In this document: one piece after another, positions 54,095 through 63,500 of the stretch
Layout: every line of letters begins with the position of its first letter
Numbering within the stretch: position 1 is the first letter of the stretch
Source of the DNA: SXOA01 sp046153945
GTDB taxonomy: Bacteria > Planctomycetota > Planctomycetia > Pirellulales > Pirellulaceae
Length of the DNA: 64,000 nucleotides
Direction of reading: 5' to 3'
Assembly: GCA_046153945.1 (NCBI GenBank)
Contig: JBJXFF010000168.1
Span: forward strand, 22,973 to 86,972
Made by a program: the position numbers and the translations under genes
The notes under the pieces: model-generated
Told to the model about the DNA's origin: nothing
Seen by the model: the letters and a program-made list of their open reading frames with translations, nothing else
Databases searched by the model: none

Positions 54095-54448
54095 ATGGAG
54101 TCTATTCAGCAGCGCTACGGAATTCCTCCGAGCGTCGCGGAATTCCTAACAAATGGTTTTCTCGAGGTGGTTTCCGAGGAACCAGACCGCAAGACGGTTG
54201 AATTCCACATCCCCGCATTACGGCGAACCGATGAAAGAGGGCGAATTCGGACTTATTCATTGGTCTGGATACATCCGGACTTCAATGCGCAGTTCTGTCA
54301 CTACTACGAGTCGGTGCCTGGCGACGCTGCGAACTTTTATGTTGACGAGGACGAGACCGATGTCGGAGGTACGGGGTTGGATTTGGCTTCGGTCGATGAA
54401 TTGGTGGCTTGGCTGGAAGGCATGAAAGAGACGGCTGACGCGGGTTAG
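54095..54448 (+). CDS. Hypothetical acidic protein of the island
   Basis: 117 residues, ATG with AGGAG 9 nt upstream. It has 'YGIPPSVAEFLTNGFLEVVSEEPD', a beta-rich middle ('KTVEFHIPALRRTDERGRIRTYSLVWIHPDF') and an acidic tail ('FYVDEDETDVGG', 'VDELVAWLEGMKE'). No family is recognised. The next small gene starts 81 nt later on the same strand and both have good ribosome-binding sites, so they may be co-expressed. Confidence 0.55.
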   Translation: MESIQQRYGIPPSVAEFLTNGFLEVVSEEPDRKTVEFHIPALRRTDERGRIRTYSLVWIHPDFNAQFCHYYESVPGDAANFYVDEDETDVGGTGLDLASVDELVAWLEGMKETADAG

Positions 54449-54529
54449 GCACCTGCATGCTGATTTGCGAGTTGCCGGGTTATCGCAGGCGACAACGGTG
54501 CATTCCCTTGTCGAGGAGGAAGTTAAAGA

Positions 54530-54901
54530 ATGAGCGAGAGGTTTCGACAAGACTTGATTCGCTGGTTAACGCAAATGGATGGTAATGGCGTTTGGTCGGA
54601 TGAAGACACTGCTCGCGAAGGCCTCAGCAAAACGACGACGGAAAATGTCGTTCCAATTGTGGTCCGCTGGGCCTGCGATGAAGTCAGCGGAGATACCAAT
54701 ACTGGCTTGGTTCCGGAGACGGTGCGGAATTTTTCGGAACTCCATGACTATGTGGACGCCAATAAATATGGCGGTGCCTTCTCCTGGCCTGAAATGACTG
54801 GCGACATGGATGATCGGCGCTATGTGGCAGCGCACTGCGACTTTTGGAATCAGGTGCAGGACCGCGTTGACGTATGGTTAAGAGCAGGACGGCCGAATTG
54901 A
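54530..54901 (+). CDS. Hypothetical protein of the island
   Basis: 123 residues, ATG preceded by GAGGAGGAAG. Composition is acidic with many Trp ('DLIRWLTQMDGNGVWSDEDTAREG', 'VVRWACDEVSGDTNTGLVPETVRNFSELHDYVDANKYGG', 'HCDFWNQVQDRVDVWL'). It looks like a globular alpha-helical cytoplasmic protein, of a kind often seen on plasmids and islands, but I cannot name a family. It is followed by the Vsr endonuclease gene after about 160 nt. Confidence 0.55.
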   Translation: MSERFRQDLIRWLTQMDGNGVWSDEDTAREGLSKTTTENVVPIVVRWACDEVSGDTNTGLVPETVRNFSELHDYVDANKYGGAFSWPEMTGDMDDRRYVAAHCDFWNQVQDRVDVWLRAGRPN

Positions 54902-55058
54902 TTCAGCGGGAAATGATGTTTTTGAGCTTTTGAATAGACGCACTTTGTTCTAGCGTTTTCAAATGATGCAGCGACCTTCGCGAATGCGTCGGAAAGCCGG
55001 ACATCGACGATGGGCGGCAGGAAATAAACCTGTCTCTGGCAGTCATCGGGGTGACGTT

Positions 55059-55490
55059 ATGTCGGCTGAAGCGCGCAGCCGAGTCATGTCGCGGATTCGA
55101 GGTAAAGATACAGTACCCGAGTTGACGATCCAGGCTGGACTTAAAAGAAAGCGAGTTCGCATGGAACGTCACGCAAACGACTTGCCAGGTCGTCCGGACT
55201 TCGTCTCCCGACGATACAAATTGGCGGTATTCATCGATGGCAGTTTCTGGCACGGCTGGCGTTTTCCCCTTTGGGAACATAAGTTGTCCCCAAAGTGGCA
55301 AGAAAAGATACGGGCAAACCGGGTCCGTGACCGCCGCAATTTCGACCGATTGCGACGCATTGGTTGGCATGTCCTGAGAATCTGGGAACACCAGGTCGAA
55401 AGAGATTCAGACATTTGTGTGTTACGGATTGTTGCTGCGCGTGACTTGTGCCGGCGGCGAGTTGCAGACGCGGTCAAGTGTCGCGAGTAA
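55059..55490 (+). CDS. vsr: Very-short-patch mismatch repair endonuclease (Vsr)
   Basis: 143 residues from the ATG at 55059; the frame is open further upstream without homology. 'SRVMSRIRGKDTVPEL', 'DLPGRPDFV', 'LAVFIDGSFWHGW', 'SPKWQEKIRANRVRDRRNFDRLRRIGWHVLRIWEHQVE' are the Vsr order of motifs: N-terminal RGKdT, catalytic Asp in GRPD, FxDGxFWHG, and the closing 'N..RD......lGW.vlrvWE'. Vsr nicks next to the T of T:G mismatches that arise when 5-methylcytosine deaminates, so it normally accompanies a cytosine-C5 methylase. The zinc-ligand cysteines around 'DGCFWHGC' of E. coli Vsr are Ser and Trp here. Its 3' end overlaps by 17 nt a remnant of a cytosine methylase on the other strand. Confidence 0.88.
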   Translation: MSAEARSRVMSRIRGKDTVPELTIQAGLKRKRVRMERHANDLPGRPDFVSRRYKLAVFIDGSFWHGWRFPLWEHKLSPKWQEKIRANRVRDRRNFDRLRRIGWHVLRIWEHQVERDSDICVLRIVAARDLCRRRVADAVKCRE

Positions 55491-55690
55491 GCGCATCCAC
55501 CGCGGCCTTCATTACCGGCGGGCACACGGCGTTTCCAATCAATCTGATTTTCTCGCGGCGAATGGACGCCGGCCACCAATAATCGGCGGGGAAACCCATC
55601 GCGACAGCCAGTTCCAGGGGCTGAAGCATGCGCATAGTGTGCCCCTTGCCGTTGGGCGAGATGAGAGTCCGCAGCCCGCGATGCATCGCG
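55474..55690 (-). pseudogene. C-terminal remnant of a cytosine-C5 DNA methyltransferase
   Basis: On the minus strand the last 70 or so residues of a C5 methylase are readable: 'RGLRTLISPNGKGHTMRMLQ', 'PLELAVAMGFPADYWWPAS' and 'REKIRLIGNAVCPPVMKAAV', then 'DALTRDT' and a stop. The intact methylase at 57252-58235 ends with 'MRMLQPSELAAAMGFP' and 'RERIKMIGNAVCPLVMRDVV', so these are motifs IX and X of a paralogue. Everything N-terminal is gone: homology fades near 55690, just before the DUF932 gene on the opposite strand. It converges on vsr, as intact dcm/vsr pairs may do. It cannot be an active enzyme. Confidence 0.85.
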
Positions 55691-55737
55691 GTATTGAGAT
55701 CGTTCCAACACGATTCTCTTACCTGGAGCTGACAAAA

Positions 55738-56721
55738 ATGGCACACGAGATCAATGTGGTGAATGGCCGGGCGTCGATGGCTTACTTCGGTGACATGCCT
55801 TGGCATGGACTGGGGCAAAAACTCGACAATCCCGCCACTGCGGCAGAAGCAATTCAGGCTGCTGGACTCGACTTCGGTGTTGACCTCCGATCACTGAAGA
55901 CGACCGATGACCTGACGGTTCCCCAACGGAAGGGCGTGGTTCGCACCGATACGAATCAGGTGCTGGGCGTGGTGGGGAATTCCTACGTCCCCATTCAGAA
56001 CGCTGAGGCGTTTCAGTTCCTGGATACCGTCGTTTCTGACGGCGAGCTCAGGTATCACACCGCTGGAGCGTTGGGACGAGGTGAACGAATCTGGATGTTG
56101 GCGAAGCTACCGGGCCAAATCCGGGTGAACAACACGGATGACATCACGGAACAATTCCTACTCCTCAGCAACTCTCACGATGCAACTTCCGCCCTTCGGG
56201 TGTACTTCACACCGATCAGAGTGGTCTGTGCGAACACCTTGGGTGCAGCCGAACGCCGGTCCCGAGGTCAGGGTGTCTCCATCATCCACAAAGGAGACCT
56301 GGGGGCCAAAGTACGTGAAGCCCAGAAGATATTGGGACTGGCGACACGTTTCTATGAGGACGTGCAAATCGGTGTGAACCGTCTGGCAGATTACCAGCCA
56401 ACACGAGAACAACTCGATCGATACTTCCGGGAACTCTATCCCAACCCCACCGAGGGCAACAAAACCCGAGCGGAGAATGTTCGCCAGGAATTGTTCCGTC
56501 TCTTCGAGTCCGGAAAAGGGCAAGACATTCCTGGAGTAAGAGGAACGGCTTGGGCTGCCTTCAATTCCATCACGGAATATGTAGATCATGTGCGTCCCGC
56601 TCGGGGACGGAATACCGAGGACCGTCGCAGTCGGCGATTGGAGTCTAGCTGGTTCGGGAGCGGAGCCTTGCTCAAGGCCAAAGCTTGGACCTTAGCTCTC
56701 GATATGGTGACGGCCGTGTGA
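55738..56721 (+). CDS. DUF932 phage/plasmid-like protein
   Basis: 327 residues from the ATG at 55738 (GGAG about 10 nt upstream). The longer open frame from 55417 reads through vsr and the methylase remnant and is not coding there. 'MAYFGDMPWHGLGQKLDNPATAAEAIQAAGLDF', 'GVVGNSYVPIQNAEAFQFLDTV', 'HTAGALGRGERIWMLAKLPG', 'SNSHDATSALRVYFTPIRVVCANTL' and the end 'GTAWAAFNSITEYVDH' are the DUF932 (phage/plasmid-like, TIGR03299) signature. These proteins are frequent on plasmids, phages and islands; the function is not established. It sits between the two halves of the inverted dcm/vsr duplication. Confidence 0.85.
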   Translation: MAHEINVVNGRASMAYFGDMPWHGLGQKLDNPATAAEAIQAAGLDFGVDLRSLKTTDDLTVPQRKGVVRTDTNQVLGVVGNSYVPIQNAEAFQFLDTVVSDGELRYHTAGALGRGERIWMLAKLPGQIRVNNTDDITEQFLLLSNSHDATSALRVYFTPIRVVCANTLGAAERRSRGQGVSIIHKGDLGAKVREAQKILGLATRFYEDVQIGVNRLADYQPTREQLDRYFRELYPNPTEGNKTRAENVRQELFRLFESGKGQDIPGVRGTAWAAFNSITEYVDHVRPARGRNTEDRRSRRLESSWFGSGALLKAKAWTLALDMVTAV

Positions 56722-56917
56722 GAGACGGTTGTCCTTGACTTACGTTGCTGCGACTTGCGATAACGATTGACACCCCGAACGGGTGTCTGAGGTTCGACAG
56801 GCGGCAACAGCGTTCACTTCCGTTCGGGATGACCAAGAAGCGTGGGCCTTCCATTTACGGCTCGCCTGAGGTACCGTTGCAAGCGAATCCGAAAGATTGC
56901 ATTTTGGGAGAATGAAA

Positions 56918-57073
56918 ATGCTTATTTTCAGCGAAGAAATCCGAGATCTAGAATCAGCGGAGCAGTTCATCAGATCGTGCGTGGCCGAGATGAGACCGGA
57001 GTTTCGTCCTGGACACGGCGTTTTCAGATTACATCTCCATGCCGACGTGAGTAACGCTGTTCACCCGGAATGA
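56918..57073 (+). CDS. Small hypothetical protein
   Basis: 51 residues (MLIFSEEIRDLESAEQF, then 'IRSCVAEMRPEFRPGHGVFR', ending 'NAVHPE'). The ATG at 56918 follows GGGAG (56906-56910) by 7 nt. An ATG at 56912 in the same frame is too close to that site. The codons give a plausible mixed-charge small protein, but there is no family evidence, so this is a tentative call. It lies between DUF932 and the cytosine methylase, same strand. Confidence 0.35.
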   Translation: MLIFSEEIRDLESAEQFIRSCVAEMRPEFRPGHGVFRLHLHADVSNAVHPE

Positions 57074-57251
57074 AGTGAATCGACTGAACTCACATATTCT
57101 GTTCCCCGTGCGAAATTGGTCTCGGTGCGCTTCGGGAATATTTCCCGTCGAATGAAGCCGCCGTTAGCCTGGCGGAATCAAGCGTTTTAGCTAGAATCAC
57201 ACTTGGTCGAATATTTGGCGACAATGACACCTGCCATCGCTGGATCAGTGG

Positions 57252-58235
57252 ATGATGACATCGGTAAGCAAGGCGAAACTGCGAGCGGTCGACCTTTTCT
57301 GCGGCGCTGGCGGAAGCTCGCGGGGGGCCGTAATGGCCGGAGCTACTCCCGTAGCCGCCTTGGATATGTGGGAGCTTGCAACCCAAACGTACAAGCTCAA
57401 TTTCCCTGATGCCGTCATCTATGGAATGAGAGCCGATTCTCTCTCTCCACACCAGCTTCAGAGAGATGTCGGACAATTTGACCTGTTACTCGCCTCGCCA
57501 GAATGCACAAATCACAGTATCGCCCGTGGCAATAAGCCAAGATGCGACGTCAGCCGGAACACGGCATTCGAAGTCATTCGCTTTGCGAAGGTTCTCAGGC
57601 CTCGGTGGGTCGTCGTCGAGAATGTTCTGCAGATGAAGAGCTGGGAGCGATTTCGGGAGTGGGTGAACAAACTCGAGTCCATCGGGTACAAGACCGAAAT
57701 TGGGATGCTGGACGCACAGTTCCACGGTACGCCCCAGTCCCGCCGCCGCCTCTTCGTGGTCGGCGACCTCGATGCGAAGCCATCGCTACCGGTACCGGGA
57801 AAGAAAACATCGAGGACTGTAGCAAGCGTCCTCGGCCGGGGCGAGCCGAAAGGGCATCCTTGGGCGTTCACTCCAGTTGCAACCCCCAATCGCGCCGAGG
57901 CAACCTTGCAGCGGGCAGAGAAAGCCATGGAGGCCCTGGGCGACAATGCGGAGTTCATTATGGTCTACTACGGTACTGACGCGGCCGGCGGTTTTCAGAC
58001 TCTCGACCGCCCGCTTCGAACAATCACAACGCTGGATCGCTTCGCCTACGTTCGGCGTAATGGCTGTGGACTCGAGATGCGTATGCTGCAACCGTCGGAA
58101 CTTGCGGCTGCCATGGGTTTTCCACGTGACCACCTTTGGGCAGAGTCAACCCGTCGGGAACGGATCAAGATGATTGGTAATGCAGTCTGCCCGCTTGTTA
58201 TGCGCGATGTCGTCCAGGCGTTAGTTGGAGAGTAA
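57252..58235 (+). CDS. Cytosine-C5 DNA methyltransferase (Dcm-like; candidate DISARM DrmMII)
   Basis: 327 residues. Motif I 'AVDLFCGAGGSS' (about 12-23), motif IV with catalytic Cys 85 in the variant 'ASPECTNHS' (instead of PPCQ), motif VI 'VVENV' (121-125), motif VIII 'QSRRRLFVVGD', motifs IX-X 'RPLRTITTLDRFA' and 'MIGNAVCPLVM' are all present, so it should be active. The enzyme is on the short side, with a small target-recognition region. It lies tail to tail with DrmB (486 nt apart), and DISARM class 2 is defined by a C5 methylase (DrmMII) beside DrmA/DrmB, so it may mark host DNA for that system. Alternatively it is an independent methylase paired with the nearby Vsr. Confidence 0.88.
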   Translation: MMTSVSKAKLRAVDLFCGAGGSSRGAVMAGATPVAALDMWELATQTYKLNFPDAVIYGMRADSLSPHQLQRDVGQFDLLLASPECTNHSIARGNKPRCDVSRNTAFEVIRFAKVLRPRWVVVENVLQMKSWERFREWVNKLESIGYKTEIGMLDAQFHGTPQSRRRLFVVGDLDAKPSLPVPGKKTSRTVASVLGRGEPKGHPWAFTPVATPNRAEATLQRAEKAMEALGDNAEFIMVYYGTDAAGGFQTLDRPLRTITTLDRFAYVRRNGCGLEMRMLQPSELAAAMGFPRDHLWAESTRRERIKMIGNAVCPLVMRDVVQALVGE

Positions 58236-58342
58236 GACAGGGAACTCGCTTATTCCACGGTTACACACGTCCGCCGTTCCCGCATGCCCAACCGGCTCAG
58301 CTTACGAAAATTCTTCCGATCTCACTTGCGCGTGGCTGTAGT

Positions 58343-58592
58343 CTAGTCTCGCCATTTTGGGGATAACTTGTGTTGCCAGAGCGGAAAACGCCAACCATGC
58401 CAAAACTCTCCGTCAACAAACACGGCAAGCTTGATTTTTCGCAAGACAATATCGGGGCGACCCGACAGTTCCCTTGCATGGGTTGCAAAAAGTGATCTTG
58501 CGCCGACGCAATTCCGGCATCACCGCCAACTCAGGCTTCGTATTTTTGCCTTTGATCCGTGACGTCACGCGACTGCGTGTCTACGAGGACAT
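58343..58592 (-). pseudogene. Second, decayed copy of a Vsr endonuclease gene
   Basis: The minus strand reads 'GDIMSS' then a stop, then 'TRSRVTSRIKGKNTKPELAV' in the same frame; after a frameshift (between about 58540 and 58466) it continues 'SGRPDIVLRKIKLAVFVDGE' and 'FWHGWRFPLWQHKLSPKWRD' and stops at 58343. The intact Vsr at 55059 has 'GDVMSAEARSRVMSRIRGKDT', 'GRPDFV...LAVFIDGSFWHGWRFPLWEHKLSPKWQE'. So this is a paralogue with one nonsense codon, one frameshift and loss of about 45 C-terminal residues. It converges on the intact cytosine methylase gene (stop to stop about 107 nt). Confidence 0.85.
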
Positions 58593-58720
58593 GATGTCAC
58601 CGTTGTACTCTCCCGTGACGCGCCCGCCGTCCAGCTTCCAGGAGCGATGCCCGAGATTATTCATTGCTTTACGCGGCATGTAGCATGCTAATATTCTTGG
58701 CGTTAAAGATCGCCGTTCTT

Positions 58721-60577
58721 CTACGAGGCGTTTGTCTTATCGCACATAATCAAGTCGGAAAAGAATCCGAGATGGGGGTTGGTTGGTGTGCCGACCAGAA
58801 CACCGCGATCGAGATAACGGTTCCCTTCTTCGCAACTCGTTTCTGGAAGCAGAGCGCAAGCGTGGCACGCGGCGCGGTTGAGTGAGCCAATTCCCTGGCC
58901 GCTGCTTTCGATACAAAGCGGATCGGATGAACACCATCGTGCATCTTGAATCGCTGCAAGAAACAATGATTCAAGACGTCCCGGCTTCCCTTGCTGGACT
59001 AGCCCTCCCATCGTGCCTTCAGCGTCGCCGGCGGCCGTGTAGATAAGGATGCCCATCATTTCTTTGCCGGGTTCGTCCCAGCAATAGAGCCGTTCACGCA
59101 ATGAAGAACTTCCGTAGCCACATTCAAAGCTGAGTCTTCGGATCAAGATGTGGGCTAGCGTGTGCAGCAGAAAGAAGCGAGGCGGAAAGCTTCTAGGAGT
59201 TCGATGCAACTGTTTAGATACCTGTCGGTGGTTATTAACCATCGACTGTACACGATCGCGGACTGCATCGCAGACCCATGCGTCAAGAATATCTCGCTTC
59301 AGACGGAAGAATAATCCCTCGCCATACACTCGCATTGCCGGCAGCCAGTTGCGGCGTTTGAGACTGAGTTGGTTTTGGTCGTCAGTATCGAACTCGCGAT
59401 AAGGCGGCGGGTCGATGCGTGAGAACCCGGTAAGAACACGCGTCTCGGCGAGCTTTTCCACCAAAACGACCTTTTCCAGAAAGTCTTGAATGAACGATTC
59501 GTACTGCCTCATGTCCTGGGGTCTGGTCACAAACTCACTTTCGTCGTCCTCGGATGGCTGCGAGAGCGCGGTGTACTCAGAATACCGGAACTCTTCCTCT
59601 GTCATGGCCTCGCCGCTCGGTTCAAGCCCAGTCATTTTCTGAGAAACAACGTCATACAATCGATCAGCTGCTAGGCAGAACATTGTCGCGAAGTTGTTGA
59701 CGTTTTGACGATTTGGCGACCCGTCGGCATTCGGGTTTTGAGACAGGACTGACCAATATCTAGGTTCGTCGATGATTTTACGAAGTGGATCGCTGAATGG
59801 CGGAATCAGTATCGCACTCGCGACTTTGGGGAAATACAGATTTGTTGCACCACGTTGCAGCATTCTCGGTGTGGCCGAACAATCATCTTGCCTGCCATGC
59901 GGACCAAGCCAGGGTCGATTGCCATAACATTTCCAACCTTCCAGTGACGTCGGCCCAGCCGACCCACTCATCGATCTTACAGATTCACAGCTTTCGCAAA
60001 CGACTTTTAGCCCGCCCAAACCGGAAAAACGTCCATAATTAAGACGCAACTTCGGATTTCCGCATGGAAGGGACTCGCTAAGCGACTGGCCGCTTTTGCG
60101 ATGTGCCCACGCGACCCAAGGAAAATCGTCAATATGTCCGTGTTCGCAAGCGATTATGAAACGCACTGGCACCATACGCCAGCGTTTTTTCTCCGGAAGT
60201 GCAGAGCATGACGGCTGTTGTTTCTGACCAGGTTTCGGTTTGAACCGACTACCCAGATCACTATCGCAGCGTGGCGGGAAAGGCTCGTTCCATTTGCTGG
60301 GAAGTAACGCGCGACATCGGGGGCAGAAATGCCATAGAGGAAATCGAACGAACGGCAAGTAGTTGCCCTGATGTCCCTGACTCGGAGCCGGCGGTGGTGC
60401 TCGAAAGTAGGTGATTCCAAGTCGTCTTGCGAGTCGATCGTCGTTGATCCCGCATTTCGGCTGATCAGCCCAGGCATCCAAGCCTGCACTCATCAGACTT
60501 TGCCCAGGCAAATCAAAAATTGCTCCTACACCAAACGGGACCACTGCTTGAGAACGACGAATCGACTTTCTAGCCAT
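58721..60577 (-). CDS. drmB: DISARM anti-phage system protein DrmB (DUF1998)
   Basis: 618 residues from the ATG at 60577, chosen because AAGGAAG lies 7 nt upstream and 'RKSIRRSQAVVPFGVGAIFDLPGQSLM' is the usual DrmB opening; the frame is open to 60640. Zinc-type pairs occur early ('LWHFCPRCRALLP', 'CDSDLG'), then 'RFIIACEHGHIDDFPWVAWAH'. The C-terminal DUF1998 domain shows 'FPPRFFLLHTLAHILIRRLSFECGYGSSSLRERLY', 'GILIYTAAGDAEGTMGGLV', 'SLNRAACHACALLPETSCEEGNRYLDRGVLVG'. With DrmA it forms the core DISARM complex, which blocks incoming phage DNA. It starts 16 nt after the drmA stop, so the two are co-transcribed. Confidence 0.92.
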   Translation of the reverse strand: MARKSIRRSQAVVPFGVGAIFDLPGQSLMSAGLDAWADQPKCGINDDRLARRLGITYFRAPPPAPSQGHQGNYLPFVRFPLWHFCPRCRALLPSKWNEPFPPRCDSDLGSRFKPKPGQKQQPSCSALPEKKRWRMVPVRFIIACEHGHIDDFPWVAWAHRKSGQSLSESLPCGNPKLRLNYGRFSGLGGLKVVCESCESVRSMSGSAGPTSLEGWKCYGNRPWLGPHGRQDDCSATPRMLQRGATNLYFPKVASAILIPPFSDPLRKIIDEPRYWSVLSQNPNADGSPNRQNVNNFATMFCLAADRLYDVVSQKMTGLEPSGEAMTEEEFRYSEYTALSQPSEDDESEFVTRPQDMRQYESFIQDFLEKVVLVEKLAETRVLTGFSRIDPPPYREFDTDDQNQLSLKRRNWLPAMRVYGEGLFFRLKRDILDAWVCDAVRDRVQSMVNNHRQVSKQLHRTPRSFPPRFFLLHTLAHILIRRLSFECGYGSSSLRERLYCWDEPGKEMMGILIYTAAGDAEGTMGGLVQQGKPGRLESLFLAAIQDARWCSSDPLCIESSGQGIGSLNRAACHACALLPETSCEEGNRYLDRGVLVGTPTNPHLGFFSDLIMCDKTNAS

Positions 60578-60593
60578 CTGTTGCTTCCTTTTG

Positions 60594-63500
60594 CTACTCG
60601 TAGTTCTCGTAAGTTGATACCACCTGAGCTTGGCACTCAACGTCTACGTTTCGCATTGAGGTAGGGGTCGACCATGCGGACTCGCCCCACTCGGGACGCG
60701 GCTCACTTCCGGCGGGGTACATCAGCGGTCGAAGTTCAGGTGGCGTACCGAAGCCTCCCCATTCGCTTGGCAACACGTTTCCCCAATGCGAGATAAGAGA
60801 TCGCAACCTGTTTTGTAGACTTTCGGCATGCTCAGGATCAACGTGCTGACATCGTGTTTGCACGAGGTTGCATAGCTCGGTCAGCGATAACGCCGATGGA
60901 TCGAAGTTATCGGGCGCCGCTACACCGCAGAGATGTCTCGAAAGCACAACCAATACGGCGTGCAAAGCCCTTTCCATAACGGGCAAGGAAAATGGAGTGA
61001 CGCTGGTTGGTTCAACATGCTTGTAAAATGATTCGCGGTAGGCGCGGAAATGTTCGTAGTGCGATCGGTCTCTCGGCTTGCCGGGGTTGTACATCGCGAT
61101 AATTAAACCCGGCGCTTTCTGAGATCGTCCTACACGGCTACTAGCTTGGATATACTCGGACGTTGTCTTTGGTTGCCCGACCATCAGCATCAAACCCAGG
61201 CGATCAATATCGACGCCAACCGAGATCATGTTCGTCGCAAGTAGTGTATCTAGAGGCCGGTCTTTTGGTTCTTTGGAGATCCTTGGATACCGTACTTCAA
61301 GTCGCTCAAGAATCTCCGGAATTTCATCGGCAGTACGACGACTGGTCAATTCAACGGGCGACCCAAGACTTCGGCACAGCTCCTTCGGCAGGTTTGTACG
61401 GGTAGCGATTGACCACATATACTCGGGAATATCTGCTTCAACCAGCGTTGCTGCATGCCCGAGTTCACGGAGGCTGCTGAAGTACTGGAGAATGGTCCAA
61501 TAGGGATCGCGTGTATCTTCGGTAGCGCCGCTGGGAAGTTTGATCGAGTTGCAAGACTGAAACAGGCCGCCAAGCGTCCGAACCATCGCGGTTACGAACG
61601 ACGGCGAGGCGGTTGCGAAAACTCCAACGTAGATGCGGCCTGGCGTCTCGGGGTTTTCTTTTGCGAAAAAGGAATCGGATATGTCGAGGCCCTGCGGCGG
61701 AAACTGGGAAGTAGGGCGATCGTATAATGCCTTACATTGGTGCCAAGAACGTCGGATCGTAGCTGTCGACGCGACGATCTTTGGTTTGCGTCCCTTCCAC
61801 GAACAGAGCAAGTCGATTGCGGATTCATAAAGGCCGACAACCGAACCGAGCGGACCAGAAATCAGGTGCAATTCGTCTTGGATGATGAGGTCCGGCGGAT
61901 CGTGACCGCCAGCAGTCCCAATACCGAAGATTCGACCGGACAGTTCACGCCATGCCAGCATCGCAAACTTATCGACAGTACCAATAATCAGCGTCGGCGG
62001 ATTCTCGTAAACGTCATCATCAATGACGACTACGGGCAGCCGCTTTTTTGCAGTTGAAAACTCACAAGCAGTCTCTGGGCAGACAAAAATCACGGTCTTG
62101 GGTCGACCATAGGGTTGGTAGCCGAGGTTGTCATGCTCGTCGAGTGCCGTGCCACACCACGGACACTTTAAGAGCTGAAATTCATTTGCCTCTTCGCTAT
62201 TTGGACTCGCTAAGTTGTTGAGCGACTTGACGGCGGGTTCACGGTAAAGCGGTGTGAGAGAGCCTCCGACCCACAGACCAATTGTGATTGGCTCTTCGCC
62301 AAGTTCGGCCGGCCGCTTTCGCCGGATCAATTCACATGCACAGATCATGGAACTCGCGCGTTGAAATTGCTGTGATGTCAACAATCGCAGCGTGTACCGC
62401 ATCAGTACCGTGCATCCGGCATTGCTGGGACGGATCAATCGGCGCAGAAAAATATCGGTCGCGGCTAAGCCAAGGTACGCTTCCGTCTTACCGCCACCGG
62501 TTGGAAACCAGATCAAGTCAACCAAGTCACGTTCACAATGTTCCTTGCCATTGCTGCAAGACTTGAGCGACGCCAGATTCATCAAGATAAACGCAAGTTG
62601 GAATGATCGCCATCGACCGCTTTTTTCATCGACTGGCTTGTAGCTCTTTGGAAATTCCTGAAACTCCTCCTTCGTAGGGCGTTTTGATCGTCGTGAATGA
62701 CACTGCTGCATCAGGATTGCTCGATTCGCAAGCATAAACGCTTCGAGAAGTGTTGCATCACTAGCAAGCAACTTGATACCGTCACGCATTCTTCTCAAGC
62801 ATGTGCGACAATGTTGGATATTGGCTGTCGCGGGTATCTTAAGACGGCCGGGCAAGTCAATGATTTGCTTGTCCTGCTCCGCGATCCACTGCTCGTAATC
62901 TCTCGCAATAGCTTCAAGCGTCACAGGAATGTGTTCGGGCAGCACGGTGTTGTCTGCGCCGGACAAGTAGCACATATCCAGCTCTTCGCCGCCGGTACTT
63001 CGTGGTTCAACCGGCGGCACTTTGACGCGCGGAATGACAGTCGTGGCGATGTTGCTAACCTTACCGTCGGATTCATCACCCCAGTCAACGGAGCAGCCAT
63101 GCCCGACCGCGAAAGCCTTGCGCTTCCGATAAAGAAGTTCCAGGGCGGCTTCTTCTTGGACGTTCGGGTCATCGCTTTCATTCGGATTGCGATCCGGGAG
63201 CACTTTGTATTCGCGAAACACGGAACTGCCGTCAGCCGATTCTACTTTCAATGAAACCTGGAAGAAGCAGTCAGCGGCTCGAATGCGAGCGTCGGCTCCG
63301 CCTTGGTGCAGGTTAAGCAAGGACAAGGTTAGTAATATGCTGGAATCCGCTCGATGCCGGTAAAGCGCTTTGATTTGCAGACAATCGACCAGTTTCCGCT
63401 CCCATGGTTCGGACTGAGAGCTCGAAGGTATTATCAGTGTCTGATCTGGGATCTCTAGTTTAATACGTCGCCATTCCGGGCGCTCGCGAACCTCGGCACC

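Noticed and set aside
55417..55737. N-terminal extension of the DUF932 frame
   Set aside because: This part reads in the wrong frame through vsr and the methylase remnant; a good start with ribosome-binding site exists at 55738.
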